Part shown: piece by piece, positions 21,623 to 31,694 of the stretch
How the letters are laid out: every line of letters begins with the position of its first letter
Position numbering within the stretch: the stretch's first letter is position 1
DNA from: Ditylenchus dipsaci
Lineage: Eukaryota; Nematoda; Chromadorea; Rhabditida; Anguinidae
NCBI GenBank assembly: GCA_004194705.1
Contig: SADC01000338.1
Coordinates: forward strand, 62,001-126,000
Reading direction: 5' to 3'
Length of the DNA: 64,000 bases
Position numbers and translations under genes: made by a program
The notes under the pieces: model-generated
What the model was told of the DNA's origin: nothing
What the model saw: the letters and a program-made list of their open reading frames with translations, nothing else
Databases searched by the model: none

Positions 21623-23260
21623 TGACAAGCGGGAAAAAAGCTTCAGAAACTCTTGTTACAACTTATATACTGGCTGTAAATAACTTGTGACGATATCAAA
21701 TGAATGTGACTATATTTAGTGTCAAAATAAGCGCGAATGTCTAATCTCTCTTATTTGTTTTATAATTGACGCTTCATTGCGGTTCAAAAAAAAGTTCAAC
21801 GCATTTTTTCATCAAAATTTTGTGGCCCAAACATGACATATCATTTTGAAATGCACTTTATCTGCGATCTTTAAACGAAAAATTGAAATTCAAATTTGCG
21901 TTAAAATCACACTTTCTCCTCTACAAAATAAGATCACTTAATCCTGTGAGTGTTGATGGAATCAAAAAGCTATAAACCTTTATGTGAAAAACGTTTTGAA
22001 GTTTTATTCAGTATCTAAAAATAAAATTTTCCGCTGGTCGACCAGCATTCCTGCCAAAACCACTGCGATAGAAATACTCAGCACAGAGGACTGGTCTTGA
22101 AGAAACAGTAGTTCCGATCGGCCTTTTGTGTAATATATAGTATATAAACTTTTTACACTACATATTTAGTACATGAAGATAGATTTAAAATTAACTGTCG
22201 AAATTGAGACAGCTTAGACTTTAAATTCTCTACCAGTGGCATATTTAAAAACTGCAAGTATATTTTCTAACTTTGCTAACCCGTCAAATCAAAAAAATAC
22301 GCTCAAGCCTAAGGTTCGACAATTTTCACCCCTATTTCTGAAATCATCTATCAGTTTTGATTGATAGTTAGGTCAGAAAAATTGCAAGTATTCCAAATTT
22401 GAAAATACGATACCTGACTGTCATTGGTAAAAAACTTGAGAATAAAAGTAAAAGACGATATCTCAGATACAAAAACACTTAGCCTCAACCATACTTTATT
22501 TATTATGCTAAAAGAACAAATTGAAACCGGCAAGTGGTGATGCTGTGCCATAAACTGCCACACTTCTTGACTAATCCAATTAATTCTATCTCCTTGTGGT
22601 TGTTGCTCTTGTGCTGTTTCTTTGTGTTCCTATATGTCTAATCTTTTGGGGCTAGAATGACATACAAATTGCCAAAAGTGCATTTATGTTTCGCAAAAAT
22701 GTGCTTTACTTATTCCTCTTACCATTACTAAATATTGCTGAAATCATTAGCCAAATGAGCGATTTATAGCAAAACAAAGTCTGGCTTTTATTTTTCTAAG
22801 GCCTATTTCTTGAAAGTCTCAAATTGGCCTCATTTGGCTGTTTCGGGTGTTCTAATACTTCATAAATTATTTTTTGCCTAATGGGCGGTTTTCTTAGACT
22901 ATATGAGTGGAATTGACGTCTCACACAAATAACAGATTTGGCTTTTTAACAATTAATTGCTGGAATTCGAACACTTTTATGGTTCCTCTTCCAATTATAT
23001 TGGTTGAAGACCTTTGCTTACTTTGATTTCAGCATCATCGTTTAAATAATTTTTTTATCATTCAGATGCACTCTAAGCGTACTCAAATTTAAAAAGGCTT
23101 TTGCTGCACTTATATTCACATTATATGAGTCATCTAACTTATTTTACAGATGTAAATTTACTGCTATTCAACTATCTATGCTTTCTGTGAGCTTTCATAT
23201 TTTGAAATTTTATGTTTTTTGCCTGTTTAAACTTGTGAGCGGTGCTTAACACATTCGACA
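21623..23260. other. No gene seen
   Basis: About 1.6 kb of AT-rich sequence without a family match. The minus frame at 22351-22563 has no motif or splice support. Confidence 0.4.
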
Positions 23261-23418
23261 GGGTGGTCCAAAAAAACCGTTATACTTTTGATTTTTTTGT
23301 CAAAGGCTCCGCGCATCAGCTGAAATAGATCTTTTTTTCTGGTGTGATCAAGGACTGAAGACTGAACTTGTGATCTAAGCTTGCAACCATCCACCCTTAT
23401 CACCCATTACAGTAGAAC
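23261..23418. repeat. Lone CAGGGTGGTCC tip
   Basis: CAGGGTGGTCCAAAAAAACC at 23259-23278 is a left tip of the GGGTGGTCC family; no right end found nearby. Confidence 0.45.
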
Positions 23419-23702
23419 GACTAACAAACAGAATAAAAAACTAATGACTAAATACGGCACGAAAAATTGTGAAGGATGTGACTGAAGTGCGCCCTGAAAA
23501 ATTTGAATTTTACCGGTGAACTTTATTTTGACACTTTTCTTTTATTTTTCGTTGTTATTTTCAAAAAAAAATTGGACTAGCATGTAGCCTAGATTTTAGG
23601 CTTTTTACAAGCTATCAAACGATCAAAAATCTAAAAAAATGTCGGAATAAAATTCCAATATATTTTGTATAAATTGGCCATCCTGTAGATGCCACCAACT
23701 TT
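23419..23702. repeat. 280-bp dispersed repeat, copy 1
   Basis: ACTAACAAACAGAATAAAAA through TGAAGGATGTGACTGAAGTG to GGCCATCCTGTAGATGCC matches 45809-46090 along its whole length with scattered differences. No inverted ends or coding frame; class unknown. Confidence 0.75.
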
Positions 23703-23788
23703 TAAATTAAAAATTTCATAGACGTTTATAAGTACCCGACAAAGACTGTTGCTGGAAAAAAAGCTTTTAATTACATGAGCTATAAATA

Positions 23789-24152
23789 CAGGGTGGTCCA
23801 AGAAATTCCCTGGATTTGAAATGGTCATAACTTTTTTTCTAGGGCGTTTTTCGAATTTCTGTAAACGCCAAAATGTTTATCTTGACGGGGATTTTTGTCT
23901 TTCGGAAAAATTTTTTTTCGAAAATTTTGACTTTTTTGCCTTGGTCCCCCTATGGTCCAAAATAATCAATCTTTTCATCTTTTGGACCATAGGGGGACCA
24001 AGGCAAAAAAGTCAAAATTTTCGAAAATTTTTTTTCCGAAAGACAAAAATCCCCGTCAAGATAAACATTTTGGCGTTTACAGAAATTCGAAAAACGCCCT
24101 AGAAAAAAAGTTATGACCATTTCAAACCTAGGGAACTTCTTGGACCACCCTG
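23789..24152. mobile_element. GGGTGGTCC hairpin element flanked by TA
   Basis: Starts CAGGGTGGTCCAAGAAATTC and ends GAACTTCTTGGACCACCCTG, TA on each side. The two arms (GATTTGAAATGGTCATAACT, AACGCCAAAATGTTTATC, TTGCCTTGGTCCCCC) are almost perfectly complementary around a 30-bp centre near 23970. Palindromy and TA suggest a Tc1/mariner-type miniature element. Confidence 0.9.
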
Positions 24153-24162
24153 TACTTCCAAA

Positions 24163-24555
24163 GGTAATCTTCCGTCTATTTGCTAGGTAATCATCTTTAA
24201 ACGTGGCTGCTCCAACATTTTTATTCTTCAAAAGTGCATTATTTTCTATTGCTTTGGCCTGAACCAAGTCTATGTTCGGCTTTGTCAATTTTTCGCTTTT
24301 CTCCTGAAAAGCTAATGTTAGGGACAAAGGCAATGATAAAATTTTGTTCAAATAGCTGACCCGCCATTCTTGGAACAAAACACGAGGATCAACATTTATT
24401 TTGACTTCAAAAAGTGTTTGAGCCGAATGCATTTGATGCTTTTGCAATCTATTTTCTGCCCGAAAATTCTTTTTCTACAAAAAGCTCAATTGCAATTGGC
24501 AGAGGCATTGGCACGTTACCTCGAATCCATTTGAAGTTGGGCCATTGAGCCAGTG
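24163..24555 (-). pseudogene. Unrecognised protein-coding segment cut by a hairpin element
   Basis: On the minus strand, AQWPNFKWIRGNVPMPLPIA then IELFVEKEFSGRK is followed, after a frame change near 24455, by MHSAQTLFEVKINVDPRVLF, QEWRVSYLNKILSLPLSLTL, AFQEKSEKLTKPNIDLVQAK, ENNALLKNKNVGAATFKDDY and LANRRKITFG. Composition and length of open frame are protein-like, and it stops being protein-like exactly at the border of the element at 23789-24152, which supplies the fused tail of the 165-codon frame. No family recognised. It may be a host exon disrupted by the insertion or a broken transposon gene. Confidence 0.45.
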
Positions 24556-26689
24556 GAATTGGGGGCTATTATTTGCTAGCTGGGGGTGGCTATAAAAGGT
24601 ATTAATTTCCAGTTTTCTCTAGTTGTTGTAAACAAAGCATTGCTTATGACCACCCAAGCCATATGTGTCGTCACAAACATTTAATTGGCATGTTAGACAA
24701 GGGTGATTGGAACCTTTGAAGCGATGAATTTTGTTTGGCTTTTTTAGTGACAAGTATTGTTTGCGTTCAGGAAAGTGCAGTTTGTTGTTTTGTCAGTTTT
24801 TTGAGGATTTTCGGAGTAATACAGGGTAACTTGATTTTTTTCACTAAGATGTACTAGCCAGTGTCTGCCTTGAATTGAGCTTTAGCCACTTCTGATGCTT
24901 TATAGTCGGCAAAAAGGCCATAAAATATTGAGAAACATTTTTTTATTAAAATTACAAATATATGGTTTTTCAATTTGAAAAAAATATTGGGCGGGACCGA
25001 ATTTGCGAAAACCTTCAAAAACTACAAGTTTAGTTAAACTGATGTTTCAAGATTATAAAATGTTGGTTGTTAAAAAGATTAAATTTGAAGGGCGATGAAA
25101 GATAAAGATAACAGACAGATTTTTCAAAACTAATACATGGAAATTGACCAAGTACTTTTAAAGAAAACTTGCAGGCTACAATTTTAAAAATTGATTTCCG
25201 GAATCTAATTTAATTTTTAAATCTATTTTTTGAATAACTGAAATTTTTATTGTGTTTGCAAATGATGCAATTCATATTTTGTATTTTAATACAGTTTTAC
25301 CGTTAAGACCCGTTATAGTGCTCATGATTTTGGGCAATAGGTGATCGCTTTATCGAAAGCCGAAGTCTTGATGGCAAAACCTTGGTCCATTGCAAAAAGG
25401 ACGTGTAAAATCGGAATCGGTGTAATTTATAAAACTATATTGACGAATCAAACTCTGAACAACTACGAACAATAAAAAAAATAAAGGGAAAAGGTGTCGG
25501 ACACTAGGCGGGAACGAACTTTAGATCTGCGTAATGAGAGGTGACTGTTAAATAATATGGTCGACCTAATTTTTTTAGCGGAAAGGTGGATGGACCATCA
25601 AATTAGTGTTCGAAATTAAAGAAAAAATCAAACCGGGAATAACATGAAACAAAACATTTCTCTAACCAAAAACAGTTAGGAAGCCCAAATTTTGTTCACC
25701 CTGTAGATAAAATAAACTGAATATTTTGTCAGCACTGAAATTCGAGTAATACCTGCGTAATGTTTTCATACACTTTTGGGAATTATTCATAGTCGACAAA
25801 GTTTGTTTATCTGTGTTTCCAAAGAATTTTTCCTGTTGCTGTATATCTCTTAAGCTTATAGTTTGCTAGAATTAATTGGCTTTTTGTGAAATAAATGCAA
25901 CAGTTTTGGCCCAAAAGCTGTTATTATTATTTTGGTTTAGACACAAAATATTTGTCTACAATTTTTTGTCTGTTACGTTTTTATAGGACATATTTCGTTT
26001 TTGATAACTCTTTGAAATTTTTAACTTAAACAAAGGTTTAGAGTGTTGGGGTTAATTCAAGCAAAGTGAGGTGAATTCAGCTCACTACCTAACTATTTTT
26101 GGCTTTTCGTGCTTCCTAAAGCAGACCTTTTATTTTAAATCAGTTACACATATCAGAAAGCCTGTGTACTTGGCTCCACCGCATTCACTCTTTATCGTTA
26201 TAACTTTTTCGAATCTGAATTTGACCAAATTTTTAAACACTTTTTTCTTTTTCTTGGCAGCAGCTTTTTTATTGTTTAATCACTTTGAAGAACTAAATCA
26301 TAATTGTATTTAAAAAAAACAGAGCATTACAGTCAAATTTGCCATTGGAAAATAATTGGTTCACTAAGGTAATTGGACCCGAAGCCCAAAGTTTGGGATT
26401 TTTTAAATTAAAATTAAAATTCGAAGTTCAAATGCTTTGAATTTTTTTTCATTGATCTAATGGACTAATTCATATTTTCATGTTTTGGTATTCTTAGTAT
26501 CCTGTGGTCAGTGAACTTAACCAAAAAACTAAAAATGTAAAATATAAAGCCCAATGGAGTACGTTATCTGCAGTCAAATTACAGTCAAATTTGAATATAT
26601 CTATACCTGTCCAAAATCGGGTTTTAACCATTTTTACGGAAATTTTAGACCGTGAAAATGATAGAAAACATGTTTTTAGCGCCGGAAAA
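24556..26689. other. No gene seen
   Basis: About 2.1 kb without a recognised repeat or exon. A TATAAA lies at 24594-24599 on the plus strand but no gene follows. Frames at 26071-26313 and 26504-26833 show no motif; the second runs into a repeat. Confidence 0.4.
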
Positions 26690-26965
26690 AATTTTCAAAA
26701 AAACTTGGGGACCAAGGAAAATTACTGTATATTAGGGTATTTTACCGCGTTCTCCGAAAAGAGCTTCTTTGTGCATTTCAATAATCAATCCTGCTCGGAA
26801 TCAAGTCTAAGATATGTGTGTGTGCATCTCTAACTCTCCTGCCCCCTGCGGCCCATTCCGGAGTAGGCTCGAGTTAACAAAACTATATTCAAAGTCCAAT
26901 TCAAGCGATGTCGAAAGTATTCATTTACCCTTTTTCGGTTGTTAACCTTGGTCCTCCAAGGTATA
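26690..26965. repeat. Decayed G/C-tract element fragment
   Basis: AACTTGGGGACCAAGG, TCCTGCTCGGAATCAAGTCT then AAGATATGTGTGTGTGCATC and TTGGTCCTCCAAGG match internal blocks of the family; ends are gone. Confidence 0.6.
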
Positions 26966-27390
26966 AAGTCAATTTTCGGTCAATTTTTTCAGAAAATGTC
27001 TTTCCACGTGCGTAATACACCTTTTATATCGTCTTCACGGGCTAAAACCGCCTTAAAATGGTTGAACCCGATTTTGACCAGGTTCAGATTCTGTTTTGTG
27101 TACAGTGTCGTAAATACACCGGTGGATCCACCGGTGGTGGTGGGGTTTTTTAGGTAGCCACCGGTGGCGGTGGGTGGCAAAACACACCGGTGGCAGTTTT
27201 GGTGGCTAAATGTTCAGATTTTCTTTAAATTTCAGTAGATTTTGCTTGTTTTAGATTTTTTTAATTCAATAAGTTTTGCATAATCAGACATACTATTAAA
27301 CTAAACGGCTTTTATCTCGGTCAAAATATCGCAAACCACCTATTGAAACCGCATAGTCTATTGCCTCTGACTTGACAAAAAGACGTTGGG

Positions 27391-27475
27391 ATGGCCTTCC
27401 CACCAGGCGACGACGTGGTCAGCGGCTACAGAAAGACCGAGGAAGCCAGCAGCATTAATATGACTGACAAGATTC
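27391..27475 (+). pseudogene. Short coding-like start inside the hAT element
   Basis: ATG at 27391 opens MAFPPGDDVVSGYRKTEEAS, SINMTDKI, and then runs into palindromic family A. The first 25-28 codons have GC-richer, protein-like composition unlike the flanking repeat. It could be the N-terminus of the hAT transposase; no motif confirms this. Confidence 0.3.
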
Positions 27476-27479
27476 GTGT

Positions 27480-28430
27480 TGATAATTACGAACGGAACAA
27501 AATGTGTGATAACGTCAAATTTTTAGCTGACAGTGTATATCGTTCGACAGAGCAAGAAAAATTGCACCAGAAATTGCTTTGAGCTAAGGTAAAAGGAGGC
27601 TTGAGAAATGTTTAGCAAGACTCTCAAAAAAAATTCAAAATCAATTTTGACGTAAAACTCATATTTTGTCAAGAAAATCGCAATTTTTGACACCGGATTC
27701 GAGTTCAGCATGGTGGATTTGCTAAGAAATCTGTCTTTAAACATTATAAATTGCTGTAAAATTTCAGATTCCGTTCAAAACGAAAGTCATTTGAATTTCA
27801 AAAAAGTTTGAATTCGAATATTTTTTGTCTTGAGCGGAATTTAAAATTTGACAGCATGTTCTCATGTTCAAGGTCAGATTTCTAAGCAAATCGACCATGC
27901 TGAGCACGAATTCGGTGTCAAATTTGTGGTTTCTCCAACAAAATTTAAGTTTTTATCAGAATCGATTTTGAAATTTTTTGTGAGTCTTGCTAAACATTCC
28001 TCAAGCCTTCTTTTATCCTAGCTCAAAGCTTTTTCTGGTGCGATTTTTCTTGCTCTCTCAAATGATATACACTGACAATTAAAAAATTAACGTTATCACA
28101 CTTTTGTTCCGTTCGTAATTATCAACACCGTTTTTAAAAAAGGATACAATTTTCTTTGAACTAAAATTTTCACATTAAATTGTCATAAATACCATCATTA
28201 TACCTTATTTTAAAGCTCGTAATCTGCGCTTTTGTTTGAGTCATGGATGAGTAGTATCAATAATTTAATTTGACGAGATGTGCCCTCTTGAAGTTGCATA
28301 CGCAAAAATGCTGACTTGGTTGGTTGGTAGGGGCAGCTGACCCGCAAATAGTGATTTTTTTTCAAATTTTTTATTATCGTGTTCAGTGCGAAATTCTGCA
28401 CCAGGATGTACTCTTACAAGGGAACCGTTC
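27480..28430. repeat. Palindromic family A, near-complete copy
   Basis: Left half: AATTACGAACGGAAC, GTGATAACGTCAAATTT, GCACCAGAAATTGC, GACACCGGATTCGAGTTCAG, CATGGTGGATTTGC. Right half returns the same in reverse order and complement up to 28130, centred near 27805. The right side continues (28130-28420) with the segment GAAGTTGCATACGCAAAAAT, GCAGCTGACCCGCAAATAG and GAAATTCTGCACCAGGATGT found in other copies. Noncoding. Confidence 0.8.
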
Positions 28431-28447
28431 GAACTGTCACCCCCCCC

Positions 28448-29050
28448 CCCCCCCGCTTAACTTTAGTTTGATGCTTTAATCTTGTAGCCCATGGTCGATT
28501 TACTAAGTGCAGGAAAAATCCCGGCGGCAGACACAGACAAACATTTTGAGCTCTAGGTCAAAGAAAGTCGAAAAACCACCAAAAACGCTAATTTTGGATA
28601 CTCATGTGCCCCAATGCTCAGTATTTTGTCAATCAAGTGGTGAATCTGATCATCATGACCTCATGTTACTTTTTGATTTCGCGTCGAACAGTGATGTTTT
28701 TAGAAATTATTCGAAATTTTTTGAAAATCGAAATTTTAGCGATCCATGCCATGTACCATGAAAATTTCGATTTTCAAAAAAAATTCAGAGAATTCCTGAA
28801 AACATCACTGTTAGACGTGAAATCAAAAAGTAACATGACGTCATAATGATCAGATTAGCCACTTGATTGACAAAAAACTGAGAATTGGGGTACATGAGTA
28901 TCCAAAATTAGCGCTTCTGGGGGTTTTTCGGCTTTCTTTGACCTAGAACTCAAAATTTTTGTCGCTGTCCGCCGCCAGGACTTTTCTCGCACTAAGTAAA
29001 TCGACCATGGGCTACAAGATGAAAGCATCAAATTGAAGTTAGGCGAGGAG
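28448..29050. repeat. 600-bp palindrome
   Basis: Arms of about 290 bp: TTAGTTTGATGCTTTAATCT, AGCCCATGGTCGATTTACT, TCTAGGTCAAAGAAAGTCGA and AATCAAGTGG at the left are mirrored at the right by CCACTTGATTG, TTTCTTTGACCTAGAACTC, AAATCGACCATGGGCT and AGATGAAAGCATCAAATTGA. Centre near 28750 (GATCCATGCCATGTACCATG). Frames at 28507-28846 and 28855-29127 are mirror translations of each other. Confidence 0.85.
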
Positions 29051-29199
29051 ACAGTTCCAGCGGTTCTCTTGTTAGTACAATCAGGCATTCCAGTGTTAAA
29101 GGAAACCAATTTGATTACTGGTTCCAAAACGAAAAGGCGATACTATTTTCATAAAATAGGTGGTTAGTAACCACTAGTGAACTATTTTAAGGCCATGCC

Positions 29200-29371
29200 T
29201 AAGCTTTCGAAATGGCCCTTCAATCTTTCATCGCCGGCAAGCTCAGCGAGTGTAGAAAGGCTCTCTCCTAGTGTATCATTGAATACCGTCGGACACAAGG
29301 GAAACACAGGACCCGAGCTTCTGAAAGAACGAGTTCTTCTAAACTATAATAAGCGTTACTTTGGAATTTGA
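29200..29371 (+). pseudogene. hAT transposase C-terminal dimerisation remnant
   Basis: Plus-strand frame: KWPFNLSSPASSASVERLSP, then a diverged stretch, then GPELLKERVLLNYNKRYF and a stop at 29369-29371. PASSASVERLxS followed about 20-25 residues later by PELLxxxVLLNxN is the hallmark of the hAT family C-terminal dimerisation domain. Only the last 55-60 residues survive, next to the right end of a 2.5-kb element with an 8-bp target duplication, which fits the class. The catalytic RNase H-like part was not found. Confidence 0.75.
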
Positions 29372-29841
29372 TTTTCAACTTCCGACTGTAATAAAAGCAT
29401 TAACCTGTTGATATTTTGAGTTTTTGCAATTTTCGAGCTTTTTTGCCCCCTTTCCGTTGTTTTCGGAAATGGTGTGTTGTGGTGGCAGCCACCGGTGGCT
29501 ACCGGTGGCGGTGGCAGGCACCGCTATCGGTGGTGGTGGCGGTGGCTGCCACACATGCTGGTGGCGGTGGCGGTGGGTGGCCATTTTTGTATTTTTACCA
29601 CACTGTTTGTGTATATTATATTAGATGATTTAGCCTAGTACCACCACATGTGTGTAGCGCTAGGGAAAACCTCTTTTAATAACTTATAAAACTCAACAAA
29701 ATTAAGGGAATTACAAGTGCAACACTGACTTCAGAGCTAAAACTATAATATTAATAATTCTACACACTAAATTATGCAGATCATGTCTTCTAATTTGTTT
29801 ATCTCTTCACACAACTCTTGATTGGACTCAGCTGGGCTCTT

Positions 29842-30152
29842 ATGATTTTGTGCAGCTTTGTAAGTCAAATAAAATTTTATAAATCCCTCAAAAATACATA
29901 TAAAAAAATAATTTATTGTAGAGCCAAGCCAATCCCTTCTATGCCCCTTACAGCAGTCTGCCATATGCTAGTCGAATGCAACTGTTGCAGCGCCAGATCC
30001 GAGTGCCATCTTCAGAGACAGGCAAGACACATGCTCACCCTCAACAACCCGAACAACCACTTGAATTAGCGGTGGTGGTAGATCCAGTGACTAAAAGGGA
30101 ACGACCTTTCGGCAACAGTTACGGCTGGGAACAGTGTGAGTTCAGCCCATAA
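29842..30152 (+). CDS. Candidate short exon pair, product unknown
   Basis: A good donor (CTTT|GTAAGT, GT at 29860-29861) and acceptor (CCCCTTACAG ending 29953) bound a 94-nt intron. Downstream, the frame MQLLQRQIRVPSSETGKT, HAHPQQPEQPLELAVVVDPV, TKRERPFGNSYGWEQCEFSP is open to TAA at 30150-30152 and looks like protein, but the upstream frame compatible with it is closed, so the join is unresolved. AATAAA follows at 30341. On the other strand 29767-29964 is also open (KSPAESNQELCEEINKLEDM). I cannot decide which, if either, is real. Confidence 0.3.
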
Positions 30153-30890
30153 GCTGTCTGATCAGGCGAAGAAGATAGGCTACAGTCTGCTACAATTGAA
30201 CATTTAATCTGCTACTGTTTATTGTGTGTGTCCATCACCAAGATGACCAAGACCACCATTTGATTTGTTGTGGTACTAAATGATCTTGATTAAGCTGCTA
30301 CCTAATTTTTTCGTTAAGCGGAAAGAAACAAAAATGAATAAATTTAAAGCATTAATAGCTAACTTTGTTGTGTGTATGTGTCACCTGAATAAAATTTTCC
30401 AACTGTGATTTATTTTTGTAGCTTAGTCCAAGAAAATATTATACTGATTAATACCGACTTTGGATATAACTCTGATATGACACGACTTTCGGACTTATTT
30501 AGCTAGCTTGCAAAGAAAGTGAATAAAATCTGCCTTGGCTACAAAGCAACTTGATACAGTTGTGGACAATTAATACCAATTAATAAAATGTCAGAAAGTT
30601 TCTCGCCTTGGTCACCTAAGTTGATTTTTGGAAAAAGCTCTAGTTTACGTTATATATTATTCGACGGAACTATAAAAACTGCGCCAGCAATATACTTAAA
30701 CTGAAATAAATATGGATTTTTAGTGTTTAACAAAGCTTCAGAAAAAATCCCTGAAAAATTGTTATATACAAATATTCTCTCGTATTGTCGATTAAGTTTG
30801 GTGTAACAAGTAACATGGTGAGACAGACGAAAATACAAACATCGATCTTTTTGTTATCCTGCCATAAAAGTAGTCCCTTTTATCCCCTCC
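30153..30890. other. No gene seen; lone hairpin-element tip
   Basis: TA then CAGTTGTGGACAATTAATAC at 30557-30576 is a single tip of the 16616-17569 family, followed by GCCTTGGTCACCTAAG at 30604-30619. 30841-30925 is a scrap of the G/C-tract element (ATCCTGCCATAAAAGTAGTC, CCAATACAGCCCTTATTC). Confidence 0.45.
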
Positions 30891-30929
30891 CAATACAGCC
30901 CTTATTCTCTTTAAAGATCCACAGGGCTC

Positions 30930-31225
30930 CCATTTACGGTGCCCGGTGCCAAAATTTTCCAGGCCGGTGCCCGGTGCGATGCCGCACCAGCAAGGGTATG
31001 TACTATACCCGGCAACAGCTAACTAAGGTATAATTCGCCTCAAATAGCATGATAATGTCGAAAACATTGTTCATATTTGCAATTTAGCTAAGAAAAATAA
31101 AATTCAATTGATAATTTTTTTAACATATATGAAAAATGTTCGGTGCGCCACCGGCACCGCCGGTGCCCGGTGCCGAAAATTTGAAGGCTGGTGCGCGGTG
31201 CGGTGCCGGTGCCGAAATTCCAAAA
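30930..31225. mobile_element. GGTGCCCGGTGC word-array element
   Basis: The left end repeats GGTGCCCGGTGCCAAAATTT and GGTGCGATGCCGCACC; the right end (31138-31225) repeats the complementary CACCGGCACCGCCGGTGCC and GGTGCCGAAATTCC. AT-rich centre, no coding frame. End tips resemble CAG...CTG but no convincing target duplication was found. Confidence 0.55.
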
Positions 31226-31237
31226 TTTACAGCACTG

Positions 31238-31315
31238 GTTGTGAGTGATTCTAAGGAGTGATGTAGAGTCAGCTGGTTCGAATCCACCTGGGTACATACT
31301 TTTTTTTTTAACCAT
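31238..31315 (+). other. tRNA-like / Pol III promoter-like relic
   Basis: GAGTGATTCTAAGGAG resembles a leucine/serine tRNA box A region, and GGTTCGAATCC at 31275-31285 is a perfect box B, about 25 nt later, followed by a run of ten T. An acceptor stem and anticodon arm cannot be folded, so this is not a functional tRNA; a SINE head or tRNA relic is possible. Confidence 0.3.
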
Positions 31316-31319
31316 TTTT

Positions 31320-31560
31320 GGTGGTAGAGTTGGGGTACATAGGTAATGGTAGCCATATGTTGATACCCAGGCAAATGTACTCAGCTAGCTGTTCTAATTG
31401 GTGGTTTCCAGTAAGTGGTACCCACGTAGAGGTACCCAGTTGAAGGGATGCCACTTACCTCGGGATGCCACCTGAATGCCACCCACCTCGGGTAGCGGGA
31501 TTTGAGTACAAAAAACCTCCTTAACAGCTTTCACCCTACCTTTAACTGGGCTCTTTGACC
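31320..31560. repeat. GGTACCC / GATGCCAC word cluster
   Basis: GGTACCCA and GGGATGCCAC(TT/CT) words recur five to six times between 31365 and 31500; likely a decayed word-array element. No ends resolved. Confidence 0.4.
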
Positions 31561-31694
31561 ACTGAATCGTTAGAAAATGTCTCAGCTCCAAATTGGTACA
31601 AAATATTCAAAATACGAAAACAAAATTTATGAGAAAAGAATAGGTGAAGTTAGTGTGACTCAAAGTGTGAGGTGTGATTTTTGAAAACACTGGA

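Larger units (their letters stand above)
27103..29605. mobile_element. hAT element, 2.5 kb, exact 8-bp target duplication
   Basis: The left tip CAGTGTCGTAAATACACC and right tip GTATTTTTACCACACTG are inverted with mismatches; flanks are TTTGTGTA at 27095-27102 and TTTGTGTA at 29606-29613. Subterminal arrays repeat CCACCGGTGG / GGTGGCGGTGGC (27117-27205; 29485-29580). A hAT dimerisation-domain remnant is encoded at 29200-29371. Two long palindromes (27480-28130, 28448-29050) occupy the middle, apparently later insertions. Confidence 0.85.

Noticed and set aside
23950..24447. 165-codon minus frame taken as one gene
   Set aside because: Its C-terminal third is hairpin-element sequence; only 24163-24447 has protein character.
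29416..29628. Overlapping glycine/histidine-rich frames on both strands
   Set aside because: Pure translation of the CCACCGGTGG word array at the right end of the hAT element.
31275..31285. Functional tRNA gene at the GGTTCGAATCC box
   Set aside because: No acceptor stem or anticodon arm can be folded around it.
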